DNA from: Alkalitalea saponilacus
Lineage (GTDB): Bacteria; Bacteroidota; Bacteroidia; Bacteroidales; Marinilabiliaceae
Direction: 5' to 3'
DNA length: 64,000 bases
Assembly (NCBI RefSeq): GCF_900168165.1
Contig: NZ_FUYV01000009.1
Coordinates: forward strand, 1 to 64,000
Shown: one piece after another, positions 17,897 through 25,904 of the stretch
Position numbering within the stretch: the stretch's first letter is position 1
How the letters are laid out: each line of letters starts with the position of its first letter
Made by a program: the position numbers and the translations under genes
The notes under the pieces: generated by a model
Told to the model about the DNA's origin: nothing
Databases searched by the model: none
What the model saw: only the letters and a program-made list of their open reading frames with translations

Positions 17897-18253
17897 ATGA
17901 ACATTTTCGTTGGCAGCTTGCCATTCCGTTTGGAGGAGGCTGCATTAAAAGAGCTGTTTGAAGCTTATGGTGAGGTGGCTTCAGCAAGAATCATTACCGA
18001 CAAGTTTTCAGGCAGAAGCAGAGGGTTTGGCTTTGTAGAAATGCCAGATGATGCAGCTGCACAAAAAGCAATTGACGAATTAAATGGTTCCGAAGTTGAA
18101 GGTCGCGCCATCGTTGTGAACAAATCAGAAGAGAGAAAAGATTCTGATAGAAAACGTTCCTTTGGGAATCGTGGAGGACACGGAAACAACCGTAACGACC
18201 GTCGTGGAGGTGGTGGATATAACCGGGAATCCGGTGGCAGAAGCAACTACTAA
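17897..18253 (+). CDS. Glycine/arginine-rich RRM RNA-binding protein
   Basis: 118 residues. A single RNA recognition motif covers residues 1-78 with RNP2 (NIFVGSL, 2-8) and RNP1 (RSRGFGFVEM, about 40-49). The remaining 40 residues are a disordered RGG-like tail rich in Gly, Arg, Asn and Ser. This form is common in Bacteroidota, where such small RRM proteins bind single-stranded A/U-rich RNA and affect transcript levels globally. Monocistronic: a terminator follows within 20 bp. A weak -7-like box TATCTTTA is at 17858-17865. Confidence 0.93.
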   Translation: MNIFVGSLPFRLEEAALKELFEAYGEVASARIITDKFSGRSRGFGFVEMPDDAAAQKAIDELNGSEVEGRAIVVNKSEERKDSDRKRSFGNRGGHGNNRNDRRGGGGYNRESGGRSNY

Positions 18254-18270
18254 CAAGATCTGAAGAAATT

Positions 18271-18300
18271 TAAAAGCTGTCTCGATGAGACAGCTTTTTT
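18271..18300 (+). terminator. Terminator of the RRM gene
   Basis: AAAAGCTGTCTC pairs with GAGACAGCTTTTTTT across a 3-nt loop; strong stem with T-run. It lies 25 bp before the stop of the convergent CDF gene and may serve both. Confidence 0.88.
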
Positions 18301-18325
18301 TGCATCTATCAATTTCGGAATATTG

Positions 18326-19222
18326 TTATTCGCAAATATCGCATTTTTCATTCTCAAACTCTAATGCAATGGTTGGATGATGGATTCCAAAATCTTTAAC
18401 CTTTGCATTTGCTATACTTCGTATCTGAATCAGTTGCTCAATGGTGGAGTGATGCTCCACCACCAAATGTAGACTCAATACATGATAATTGCCATCCATT
18501 GTCCATGTGTGAATGTCATGCACCTCTGTCACACCGTTTATGGCCAACAGTTCCGACTCAAGTTTTGAAGCATCAAAATTATCGGGAACCGATTGTAAAA
18601 AGACGCGCAGAATGCTTCTGAGGTTTTTAAATACATTAAACAGAATATAAGCAGCAACCACCAAAGATAAAATCGGATCAATCCAATACCACCCGGTTAA
18701 TTTAATGATGATACTTCCGATCAATATGGCAAACCAACCAAACACATCTTCCATGAGGTGCAGCATAACTGCACGATTGTTTAATGAAGCATTTCCTCCG
18801 CGAAGCCGCAAAACTGCGATTCCATTAAAAACTATACCTAAAACTGCCAACCACATCATGCCCATAGCCAAAACGGGTTGTGGAGCAATAAGCCGGGGAA
18901 TGGCTTCATAAATTATAATCACACTCCCCACCAATAAAATAAGACTGGTAAGAAGTGCTCCTAAAGTAGAAAAGCGTTTATAACCATAGGTATATTTGCT
19001 GTCGCGCTTTTTTGTGGCCACCTTTTCGAGCCATAAGGCGCTGCCTATGGCCACGGTATCGCCCAAATCATGAATGGCGTCGGAAATAATGGCCATTGAA
19101 TTGGTGTAAACACCCCCAATAAACTCGATGATGGTAAATGAGAAATTTAATACGAAGGCAACCTTTAACCGCTTACGTACTCCGGGATCTTTCTTCTCTT
19201 TAGTATGGTGATAGTGCCCCAT
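18326..19222 (-). CDS. Cation diffusion facilitator (CDF) metal exporter, CzcD-like
   Basis: 298 residues. Six transmembrane helices with metal-site residues D48/H51/D55 (DAIHDLGD) in helix 2 and H155/D159 (HLMED) in helix 5, the HxxxD arrangement typical of zinc/cobalt-transporting CDF proteins. The cytoplasmic C-terminal domain (about 210-298) has the regulatory fold EVHDIHTWTMDGNYHVLSLH. A His-rich N-terminus (HYHHTK) and C-terminal CDIC may sense metal. It would export Zn2+ or similar ions to the periplasm by proton antiport. Co-transcribed after an NlpE-like lipoprotein gene 11 bp upstream, which supports a metal-stress role. Confidence 0.93.
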   Translation of the reverse strand: MGHYHHTKEKKDPGVRKRLKVAFVLNFSFTIIEFIGGVYTNSMAIISDAIHDLGDTVAIGSALWLEKVATKKRDSKYTYGYKRFSTLGALLTSLILLVGSVIIIYEAIPRLIAPQPVLAMGMMWLAVLGIVFNGIAVLRLRGGNASLNNRAVMLHLMEDVFGWFAILIGSIIIKLTGWYWIDPILSLVVAAYILFNVFKNLRSILRVFLQSVPDNFDASKLESELLAINGVTEVHDIHTWTMDGNYHVLSLHLVVEHHSTIEQLIQIRSIANAKVKDFGIHHPTIALEFENEKCDICE

Positions 19223-19233
19223 CTCGATGAATT

Positions 19234-19680
19234 TTACTCGGCTTGTTTAATCAGTCTATATTTATCGGCCAATGAACCATCTATGCGTTGACCGTCCATA
19301 TCCAGCTGCAAAAGAAAACCTTCACCGACAAAATAGATAGTTGTGAAATCATTGCCTTCGTCGATTATAATTTTAGACCCTGAAGAGTCCCACTCAAAGG
19401 TTCCGTGACTTAAAAAAGGTTCGACATCTTTTCCAAGATAAGTTCTGCTTAAGCCAAAAGTGTGATCAGCATGAATTTCCAGGGTCGTTTCAGTCCCTTC
19501 ACAACTGGCACAGGGCAAAACACCAAAATATACACCATCCCAGTCTAATGCAATTTGTGAAGTATGCATATCGGGAGCTTCGGCCATTGTTCCCGTTGAA
19601 TGCTGTTCATCTTTTCCACCGGAATAAAAACATCCGCTAAAAACGAAAGCAGCAACTAAAATAAAACAATAGAATTTCAT
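19234..19680 (-). CDS. NlpE N-terminal domain lipoprotein (copper/envelope stress)
   Basis: 148 residues. Lipoprotein signal with Cys17 (VFSGC). Residues 45-145 match the NlpE N-terminal beta-barrel: DWDGVYFGVLPCASCEGTETTLE with the conserved CxxC (C57, C60), then the HADHTF, GTFEWDSSGSKIII and FLLQLDMDGQRI strands. In Proteobacteria NlpE senses outer-membrane and copper stress through Cpx; Bacteroidota lack that partner, so here it is more likely a copper-handling or envelope lipoprotein. Lies 11 bp upstream of the CDF exporter and is probably the first gene of that pair. Confidence 0.88.
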   Translation of the reverse strand: MKFYCFILVAAFVFSGCFYSGGKDEQHSTGTMAEAPDMHTSQIALDWDGVYFGVLPCASCEGTETTLEIHADHTFGLSRTYLGKDVEPFLSHGTFEWDSSGSKIIIDEGNDFTTIYFVGEGFLLQLDMDGQRIDGSLADKYRLIKQAE

Positions 19681-19856
19681 CTGATTATAATTTGGTTTTT
19701 AATTTACTCCCGAAGTCTCGGTACTCGTTTCATCTCCTAGTCCAATTATTTAAGGGTTTTCCTAAATAAACAAACATTAAATGGTCTTTTGAACAAAGAT
19801 AGTTCTAAAAAGCTATATCATATGCCACATAGTGAAGAAATCAACAACAGAAAAAA

Positions 19857-19888
19857 ACCCTTTGGTTTGCAAATGCAAACCAAAGGGT
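19857..19888 (-). terminator. Terminator of the minus-strand kdu operon
   Basis: A perfect 14-bp stem (ACCCTTTGGTTTGC / GCAAACCAAAGGGT) with a 4-nt loop, followed on the minus strand by seven T residues. It lies 34 bp after the DUF4861 stop. Confidence 0.9.
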
Positions 19889-19922
19889 AATTAACCACTT
19901 AAACAATAAACAACGTACTCGT

Positions 19923-21158
19923 CTATGGCAGTAACCAGGCAGAGTCATCTAGCTTATAAGCTGCTTTATTCAGCATTTCCCGAAAGTAAATTTCACGGGC
20001 AAAACCGGTATCCTGATATTCCCATCCAGAGAAAAAGGCATATTCTGCTGCAATGCCGGGCTCAAGCTCAATGGCTGTCAGGAATGTACGAATAACCCCG
20101 TCACCACTTTCCGGTGCCGAACGCTGATGCTTAAACTGCTCCGTTGGAATTAAGATTCCAAGGCCAAGGATCTCGCCATCATATCCCTGGTTGCCATGGC
20201 TTCCAAAAACAGTAAAACCGGCAGATTCGGATTGGAAAAGTTCCAACTCATGCATGTCTACAATCCCTGTATACAGAATTTCATCACCTTGTAAATTATC
20301 TACCCAAACCTTTGCTCTGTAAAAATGGTCGCCGGCATAAATTGAAATTCTGTGAACCAGGTCATATTTCCGGTCACCCACTGGCACCCCTTCAAAAGTA
20401 AGATCAATAATAGAACGTACAGGACCTTCTGTAACAAGTCGAAAACCAGCTTTTTCAGCAGGGCCCACGCGATAAACTTCGCCATCAATGCCAATCGCAA
20501 TGGCTCCGGCTCCCAATGAATTACCTACAATCAGGTTATCCATTCCCCAGTCGTCCATTACGTGATAATTCTGTCCATCTATTCCGGCAATGTCGAGGAT
20601 CATCTCTGTAGTAGTTTTTCCGAAGATATCTATGCCATTTCGCGCATCGAAATAATTACGGAAACCCACTAAATCGTTTTCCCAGCCGGGCCCTTCCATT
20701 TGAAAAATTGCTGAGATTGTTGGACTATCAGTAGATTTCAATCTCAGAGCATCATAAGCAGGCTCATGGGGGGGATCTTTCCTTGCAAAACGTATGTTGG
20801 TACGTTTTGTGAATTCGGGCATATCTGTGGGATTTACAGCCTCAAAACGGAATTTTTGAGTTTCGTTCGGCCCAAAATCAGCAAGAAACACCAATTCATC
20901 CCAGTTTCCATCACCGTTGATGTCATCAGTTTGTGATGCCATAACATCCCCATTTTGATTGACTACAACCACATCAATGGGTCCAATCATTTCATCTAAA
21001 ACAAATTGTTGAACAACCGCACGGGGTAAAACAACTGCTTTACCTGGTACAGGTTCATTAAATGGATTAGTGACCTCGAAAGCTGGAACTCCGGGGGCAC
21101 CACATGACGCCATCAAAACGGCAATCAAAACAACGGAAATCAAATTTCTAAACTTCAT
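19923..21158 (-). CDS. DUF4861 lipoprotein, predicted uronate-oligosaccharide enzyme
   Basis: 411 residues from the ATG at 21158. Lipoprotein signal LMASCGAP with Cys about 19. The body is a beta-rich DUF4861 domain: FEVTNPFNEPVPGKAVVLPR near the mature N-terminus, DINGDGNWDELVFLADFGP, GMDNLIVGNSLGAGAIAIG, AGDHFYRAKVWVDNL, and aromatic residues near the C-terminus (AAEYAFFSGWEYQDTGF). The family recurs in pectin, alginate and ulvan loci, but I know of no settled reaction. As the last gene of the operon with lyase-like, kduI, kdgF and kduD genes, it probably acts on unsaturated or acidic sugars at the cell surface or in the periplasm. A calcium-type DxNxDGxxDE loop is visible. Confidence 0.85.
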   Translation of the reverse strand: MKFRNLISVVLIAVLMASCGAPGVPAFEVTNPFNEPVPGKAVVLPRAVVQQFVLDEMIGPIDVVVVNQNGDVMASQTDDINGDGNWDELVFLADFGPNETQKFRFEAVNPTDMPEFTKRTNIRFARKDPPHEPAYDALRLKSTDSPTISAIFQMEGPGWENDLVGFRNYFDARNGIDIFGKTTTEMILDIAGIDGQNYHVMDDWGMDNLIVGNSLGAGAIAIGIDGEVYRVGPAEKAGFRLVTEGPVRSIIDLTFEGVPVGDRKYDLVHRISIYAGDHFYRAKVWVDNLQGDEILYTGIVDMHELELFQSESAGFTVFGSHGNQGYDGEILGLGILIPTEQFKHQRSAPESGDGVIRTFLTAIELEPGIAAEYAFFSGWEYQDTGFAREIYFREMLNKAAYKLDDSAWLLP

Positions 21159-21189
21159 AATCAATATATGTTTTAAGGTTCGTTACTGA

Positions 21190-21987
21190 TTAAATATCAT
21201 TTTCACCCTTCACATATCCAAAATTAGCAAGAATACCACCATCAACATAAAGCACATGACCATTTACAAAATCACTGGCTTTTGACGCTAGAAACAGAGC
21301 TGCATTAGCAACATCCTCCGGCTCTCCCCAACGTGCAGCAGGGGTTCTCGTCATTACCAGATCGTTAAATGGATGTCCGCCTTCACGAATTGGCGCTGTT
21401 TGAGCAGTAGCAATATAACCCGGGCCAATGCCGTTGATTTGCAGGTTATACTTGGCCCACTCACAAGTCATATTGGCAGTAAGCAATTTCAATCCGCCCT
21501 TTGCCGAAGCATAGGCTGACACACTGTTGCGTCCATAAATACTCATCATGGAACACATATTGATGATTTTTCCAGAACGCTTTTCAATCATCTTAGGAGC
21601 CACTCGCTTGGCAACGATCAAAGGAGCAACAAGATCCACATCAATCACCTGCTTGAAATCATTCAATGGCATTTCAAGAATAGGAATGCGTTTGATGATT
21701 CCGGCATTATTTACAAGTATATCGACATTGCCAAGATCTTTCTCAATTTGAGAAATTCCTTTATCCACATCAGCTTCATTGGTAACATCAAACACCAAAG
21801 TGTAAACATCAATCCCATCCTTTGCATATTCTGCTTTGCATTCCTGAAGCTTTTCAGCAGACAAGTCATTTACACATACTTTAGCACCTGCTTTTCCAAG
21901 TACCTTTCCAATGGCCATTCCAATTCCGTGAGTACCACCGGTTATCAGAGCAACTTTGCCTGACAAGTCAAATAATTCGTTTATCAT
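21190..21987 (-). CDS. kduD: 2-dehydro-3-deoxy-D-gluconate 5-dehydrogenase-like SDR
   Basis: 265 residues from the ATG at 21987; a TTG 9 bp upstream is the alternative. Classical SDR: TGGTHGIG cofactor motif, NNAGII, catalytic Ser in MCSMMS and YASAK (Tyr/Lys), and the C-terminal VNGHVLYVDGGI. It is next to kduI and kdgF, so the likely reaction is NAD(H)-linked interconversion of 2,5-diketo-3-deoxygluconate (DKII) and KDG. The sequence is also close to gluconate 5-dehydrogenases (IdnO type), and specificity cannot be read from sequence alone. Cytoplasmic. Confidence 0.85.
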   Translation of the reverse strand: MINELFDLSGKVALITGGTHGIGMAIGKVLGKAGAKVCVNDLSAEKLQECKAEYAKDGIDVYTLVFDVTNEADVDKGISQIEKDLGNVDILVNNAGIIKRIPILEMPLNDFKQVIDVDLVAPLIVAKRVAPKMIEKRSGKIINMCSMMSIYGRNSVSAYASAKGGLKLLTANMTCEWAKYNLQINGIGPGYIATAQTAPIREGGHPFNDLVMTRTPAARWGEPEDVANAALFLASKASDFVNGHVLYVDGGILANFGYVKGENDI

Positions 21988-21997
21988 TTTTCTCAAT

Positions 21998-22348
21998 TTA
22001 TTCAGTTATAAAATCTTCCCGTAAAGGCGTAAAACAATCCACTATTCTTACATGCTCTGTCAGCCTCTGAATTGTGTGAGGTACATCAGGTTGCATGGCA
22101 AACATATCTCCTTTTTTCAAATGAACAGGTTCATTTTTTCCCGCAAAAAGATACAATTCTCCTTCGGCGACAAAGGATACTTGTTCGTGATAATGACTGT
22201 GGAACGGATCAGCTGCTTTTGTTGGCCCATCATAGAAATCGACCACCACAAGCATCAGTTTTTCTGTTTTAATAATGCGTCTTTCAATGCCGGGTGCTAT
22301 CTCGGTTACTTCAGCATCATCATACCTTTGCCAGTAATCTGTTACCAT
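21998..22348 (-). CDS. kdgF: Uronate-linearising cupin KdgF
   Basis: 116 residues from the ATG at 22348 (a GTG 3 bp upstream overlaps the kduI stop). Single cupin domain with metal ligands H-S-H at 50/52, Gln near 56 and His near 91 (PDVPHTI), and the diagnostic C-terminus VDCFTPLREDF shared with characterised KdgF proteins, which includes the Asp and Arg thought to be catalytic. KdgF converts cyclic 4,5-unsaturated monouronates released by pectate, alginate or similar lyases into linear ketouronates. It sits between kduI and kduD with almost no spacing, in pathway order. Generic annotation would call it only a cupin. Confidence 0.87.
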   Translation of the reverse strand: MVTDYWQRYDDAEVTEIAPGIERRIIKTEKLMLVVVDFYDGPTKAADPFHSHYHEQVSFVAEGELYLFAGKNEPVHLKKGDMFAMQPDVPHTIQRLTEHVRIVDCFTPLREDFITE

Positions 22349-22350
22349 CA

Positions 22351-23187
22351 CTATCTTAATTCTTGAGGTTTGCGCGTATCCATGTCTCCATAATCAAGAT
22401 TCTCACCACCCATACCCCATATGAATGTATAATTTGCAGTTCCCGCAGCACTATGAATACTCCAGGATGGAGATATCACGGCTTGTTCATTCTTCATCCA
22501 AATGTGGCGTGTTTCAGTTGGTTGTCCCATAAAATGACAAACTACCTGCTCATCAGGCACCTCAAAATAGAAATAAGCTTCCATCCTACGGTTATGAGTA
22601 TGTGGTGGCATGGTATTCCATACACTACCAGTTTTTAATTCGGTCATACCCATTTGAAGCTGACAGGTTTCCACAACACTGTTAACCAGGAGCTTGTTAA
22701 TTTGCCGGTGATTTGAAGTTTCCAAACTTCCCAACACAACAACTTCAGCATCGGCAAGAGTCACTTTCTTATTTGGAAATTGCTTATGTGCCGGAGCCGA
22801 ATTCATATAAAGCTTAGCCGGTTTTGCATCACTTTCGGAAGCAAGAATTACTTCTTTATTCCCGCTACCCAAGTATAAAGCTTCCTTATACCCAAGCTTA
22901 TATTCTTCTCCATCGGCTTTAATAATTGCAGGGCCACCTACGTTAATAATACCAAGTTCGCGTCTTTGCAGAAAATATTCTGCCTTCAACTCTTCAAAAG
23001 GCTCAAGTTTGCTTCCTGCTACAGTTGGCATTGATCCACCAACGATCAAACGATCGTACATGGTATAAACCATTTTAACTTTTCCGGATTTGAACAACTC
23101 CTCTACCAAAAAATCCTTTCGGATTCTTTCAGTATCATAATTCTTTGCATCGGCAGGATGTGCCGCATACCTTAATTCCCAATCCAT
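22351..23187 (-). CDS. kduI: 5-dehydro-4-deoxy-D-glucuronate isomerase
   Basis: 278 residues, the family's normal length. Two cupin-like halves; the second contains the metal site MPPHTHNRRMEAYFYFEVP, a downstream His in SWSIHSAAG, and the C-terminal FIWGMGGENLDYGDMD signature of KduI. It isomerises 5-keto-4-deoxyuronate (DKI) to 2,5-diketo-3-deoxygluconate (DKII), using zinc. Cytoplasmic. Located 30 bp after the BNR_4 gene and overlapping the alternative kdgF start, so clearly in the same transcript. Confidence 0.95.
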   Translation of the reverse strand: MDWELRYAAHPADAKNYDTERIRKDFLVEELFKSGKVKMVYTMYDRLIVGGSMPTVAGSKLEPFEELKAEYFLQRRELGIINVGGPAIIKADGEEYKLGYKEALYLGSGNKEVILASESDAKPAKLYMNSAPAHKQFPNKKVTLADAEVVVLGSLETSNHRQINKLLVNSVVETCQLQMGMTELKTGSVWNTMPPHTHNRRMEAYFYFEVPDEQVVCHFMGQPTETRHIWMKNEQAVISPSWSIHSAAGTANYTFIWGMGGENLDYGDMDTRKPQELR

Positions 23188-23217
23188 AATTTTCTCCTTT
23201 TATAATTTGTAAATCAG

Positions 23218-24543
23218 TTATCTAAAAAATGTTTTTAATTGAGATGAACTCAATTGAAATACTTTGACCATTTGCGGAGCCATTTCGACGGCTCTTTCTC
23301 CTCCCTCTCCCTGCCCAACTTTTTGCACATACAAACTAAGAATCCCTTTATTGCGCCACAATTCTGTATCATAGGATGGCTCCCATTGAGCCACATCGAG
23401 TTCATCAATAACCTTACTTTTCCATTGCATTCCTTCTCCTGTTGATGCTGAAGAAATAACCACGCGATCATCTACTTCGGCATCTCTGTATATGAGATAA
23501 AAAAAAGTTTCATCTCCTTCCACACTTGACAATAACTGCGGACGGCTGATGGGAATTCTTCGTGTTCCACCGCCAGCAAGAGAAAATGGTGTTTTTCTAT
23601 TGGTGGCTTGAGATGAATGCCATTCCGTTCCATCATGATAGACAATAAAAAACTGAGTAACCGACTCTCCTTCCGCTGTCCAGTAACTAGCTATGGCAGG
23701 ATTCCCGTTGGCATCAGTAGTCATGGACGTTTGATTGATTAAGTTACTATTTTGAGGAATCTTCATTGCTATCTCGGAGGTGTCGTAGGTAATAGGAACC
23801 GGCAACTTTTTGCCGGTTGATGTTTTCCAGGTTCTGCCTCCATCTGATGATTTGGCATAACATAGATTGTGATTTGTTGAAACATCCCAAGTATCTCTCC
23901 ACACATAAGATAAATGAATATCACCCTCATTGTCAACAGCCATTTGCCAATATGCATTACGCTTGCCCTCTCCACTTATCAGGTTATTATGAATACGCTC
24001 CCATCGTTTCTCATCAAGGTGATATCTGTTAAGCACCATGTTGCCTGCACCGGATGCTCCATATCTGTAGACGAAGTACATCCCACCATCCGGGAGAGCA
24101 TAAAACTCAGGGTATGTAACCCCCCGGTCTTCCTGAATATTTGTCATTGATAATCTGGGGCCAAGCTCAATTCCCCCTGGTTCTATGGACCTGGCATAAT
24201 TCAATGGCCCGTCATGATGATCCCAGGAAACATGAAGATATCCATCACCATCAACCATTATGCTAATCACATTATGAGCATCCCAAACATTCCCCTGGTA
24301 CTGGGTTGTATGGAGGCGCCAGGCATCTTTACCATGTTTTCGCCTTCCAAGTACTACATTACCAATACTATCATAGAATGAAATATACTGAAATTTATCG
24401 TTGGATACCAATGAATTCTTTCTAAATATTGCTGCATTAACCGATGTTTTAGACCATCCATAATCAACTTCGGAGATAATGGAGGTTGAATGACAACCGA
24501 CAATTATTGAAGATAGAGCAATTACTATTAAAAACTGTTTCAT
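23218..24543 (-). CDS. BNR_4-domain lipoprotein, PL24/PL25-like polysaccharide lyase candidate
   Basis: 441 residues from the ATG at 24543. Lipoprotein signal IALSSIIVGC with Cys17. Seven-bladed BNR_4 propeller with the hallmark blocks WDAHNVISIMVDGDG, LHVSWDHHDGPLNYARS, VTYPEFYALPDGGMYFVYR-G and GNMVLNRYH. Ulvan lyases of CAZy families PL24 and PL25 have this architecture and use His, Tyr and Arg residues located in similar blocks; His (SWDHH), Tyr and Arg (FVYRYG) are all present. Being first after lacI in an operon with kduI, kdgF and kduD, a uronan lyase acting at the surface or in the periplasm is likely. The substrate (ulvan, glycosaminoglycan-like or other) is inferred, not shown. Confidence 0.8.
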   Translation of the reverse strand: MKQFLIVIALSSIIVGCHSTSIISEVDYGWSKTSVNAAIFRKNSLVSNDKFQYISFYDSIGNVVLGRRKHGKDAWRLHTTQYQGNVWDAHNVISIMVDGDGYLHVSWDHHDGPLNYARSIEPGGIELGPRLSMTNIQEDRGVTYPEFYALPDGGMYFVYRYGASGAGNMVLNRYHLDEKRWERIHNNLISGEGKRNAYWQMAVDNEGDIHLSYVWRDTWDVSTNHNLCYAKSSDGGRTWKTSTGKKLPVPITYDTSEIAMKIPQNSNLINQTSMTTDANGNPAIASYWTAEGESVTQFFIVYHDGTEWHSSQATNRKTPFSLAGGGTRRIPISRPQLLSSVEGDETFFYLIYRDAEVDDRVVISSASTGEGMQWKSKVIDELDVAQWEPSYDTELWRNKGILSLYVQKVGQGEGGERAVEMAPQMVKVFQLSSSQLKTFFR

Positions 24544-24607
24544 AAAATTCAATATCTAATAACTATTAATATTCAACCACTTTTATAATAGGATAGATCC
24601 TTAAATA

Positions 24608-25615
24608 TTAAAACTTAATCGAAGACTCTCTTACTAATAATCTAACCGGAATAATTTCCTCGTCCGTAATCAGAGATCCTTTTTCAATTATTTCAATTAA
24701 TGCCCGTGCAGCTTTATTTCCAACATCATACGCATTTTGCTCAACAGTCGTGAGTTTTGGCGTTAAAAGTTCTGCAAAAGGCTCATTTGCAAATCCTACA
24801 ACTCCGATATCATCAGGGACTTTCATTCCCAATGACTGAATTGCCTGAATAGCCCCAATAGCAGAGAAATCTCCTGCGCAAAAAATAGCGTCTGTTTCGG
24901 TTGTTTCAAGTAATTGTCTTGTTCTTTCAAAACCGGTCTCCTTGGTAATGGCTTCTTCCAAAACGTATTCTTCCAGTAATGGCAAGGAGGCCTCCTCCAA
25001 AGCATATCTATAACCTCTGTATCTCTCACTATATACATTTACCGAAAGCGCCCCGGTTAAATGTGCAATCCTTTTGTATCCACTTTTTATTAAATGTTTC
25101 ACTGCCATATAGGCGCCGGAGAAATTATCATTTATTATTCGTGGCCCGGCAACGGTGGCTGAAGCACGGTCAAACTGTATTAATGGTATATTTTCGTTGG
25201 TAATACTTTTAATATGATCAAAATTGTCTGTCTCCATTGAGTGCGACATTATGATACCTGCAACCCTGTTTTTTAAAAGCGCCTGTAAAGCTAATTTCTC
25301 GTTATACAATCTTTCATAGCTTTGACATATAAGCAAATTATAACCTGCAGGGTTAAGAATCTGTTCAACGGCGCTGATCACATGCGAAAAAAAATGCCTG
25401 TTGACTCTTGGAACCAGCATACCTATTGTATCGCTTCTCCCTCTTCGAAGCGAGGAAGCCATGACATTTGGTTGGTACCCCAATTCCTCAGCTTTCTCCT
25501 CAACTTTTTTGCGTGTGGCAACACTCACCCTTACGCTCCCGGATAAGGCTCGAGAAACAGTAGATGGAGTCACTCCCAATGCTTTTGCAATATCAATTAT
25601 CGTGGCTCGCTTCAT
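24608..25615 (-). CDS. LacI-family repressor of the kdu operon
   Basis: 335 residues from the ATG at 25615 (MKRATIIDIAKALGVTPSTVSRALSG); the frame extends 18 bp upstream without support. N-terminal LacI helix-turn-helix and hinge (LGYQPNVMASSLRRGRS, about 46-62), then a periplasmic-binding-protein-like sensor with LVPRVNRHFFSHVI, GIIMSHS, DDIGVVGFANEPFAELLTPKLTTVEQ. Transcribed first, ahead of the BNR_4, kduI, kdgF, kduD and DUF4861 genes. A CAAACGTTTG palindrome in its own promoter is its probable operator. The inducer is likely a uronate intermediate such as KDG, by analogy with other uronate LacI regulators. Confidence 0.92.
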   Translation of the reverse strand: MKRATIIDIAKALGVTPSTVSRALSGSVRVSVATRKKVEEKAEELGYQPNVMASSLRRGRSDTIGMLVPRVNRHFFSHVISAVEQILNPAGYNLLICQSYERLYNEKLALQALLKNRVAGIIMSHSMETDNFDHIKSITNENIPLIQFDRASATVAGPRIINDNFSGAYMAVKHLIKSGYKRIAHLTGALSVNVYSERYRGYRYALEEASLPLLEEYVLEEAITKETGFERTRQLLETTETDAIFCAGDFSAIGAIQAIQSLGMKVPDDIGVVGFANEPFAELLTPKLTTVEQNAYDVGNKAARALIEIIEKGSLITDEEIIPVRLLVRESSIKF

Positions 25616-25635
25616 AAAAATCTTAATCAACAATA

Positions 25636-25653
25636 CAAAAATACAAACGTTTG
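25636..25653 (-). promoter_or_regulatory. lacI/kdu promoter with LacI operator in the spacer
   Basis: On the minus strand TATTTTTG (25643-25636) is a perfect -7 box. Directly upstream is the palindrome CAAACGTTTG (25644-25653) with the central CG typical of LacI operators; flanking bases extend it to TGCAAACGTTTGTA. An ATTG -33-like element sits 21 bp from the -7 box. Binding there would block RNA polymerase and autoregulate the operon. Confidence 0.65.
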
Positions 25654-25847
25654 CACAAAAAACACAATTTTATCTGGTTCTTTTTATTTATTTTCCATAA
25701 ATTAGTTTTCTGAAATTTAGATTATACCAATAGCAACTTGCTAAAATCAGGACTCAGACACCGTCCTTAACAACCTTATATACTATATTTTAAACTATGC
25801 ACCTAAAACAAGAACTGATTATTATAGATTCAAAAAGAGTTAAAATA

Positions 25848-25892
25848 TTTGGAAAAATTAGTTTCGTGTCATACCTTCGTGTTCGTTAACGA
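25848..25892 (+). promoter_or_regulatory. uxaC promoter with palindromic operator near the start site
   Basis: TTTG (25848-25851), a 20-bp spacer and TACCTTCG (25872-25879) make a good Bacteroidota promoter. The perfect palindrome TCGTTAACGA (25883-25892) lies over the expected transcription start, 12 bp before the uxaC ATG, and is a candidate operator for one of the two LacI regulators. Confidence 0.55.
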
Positions 25893-25904
25893 CAATTATA
25901 GATT

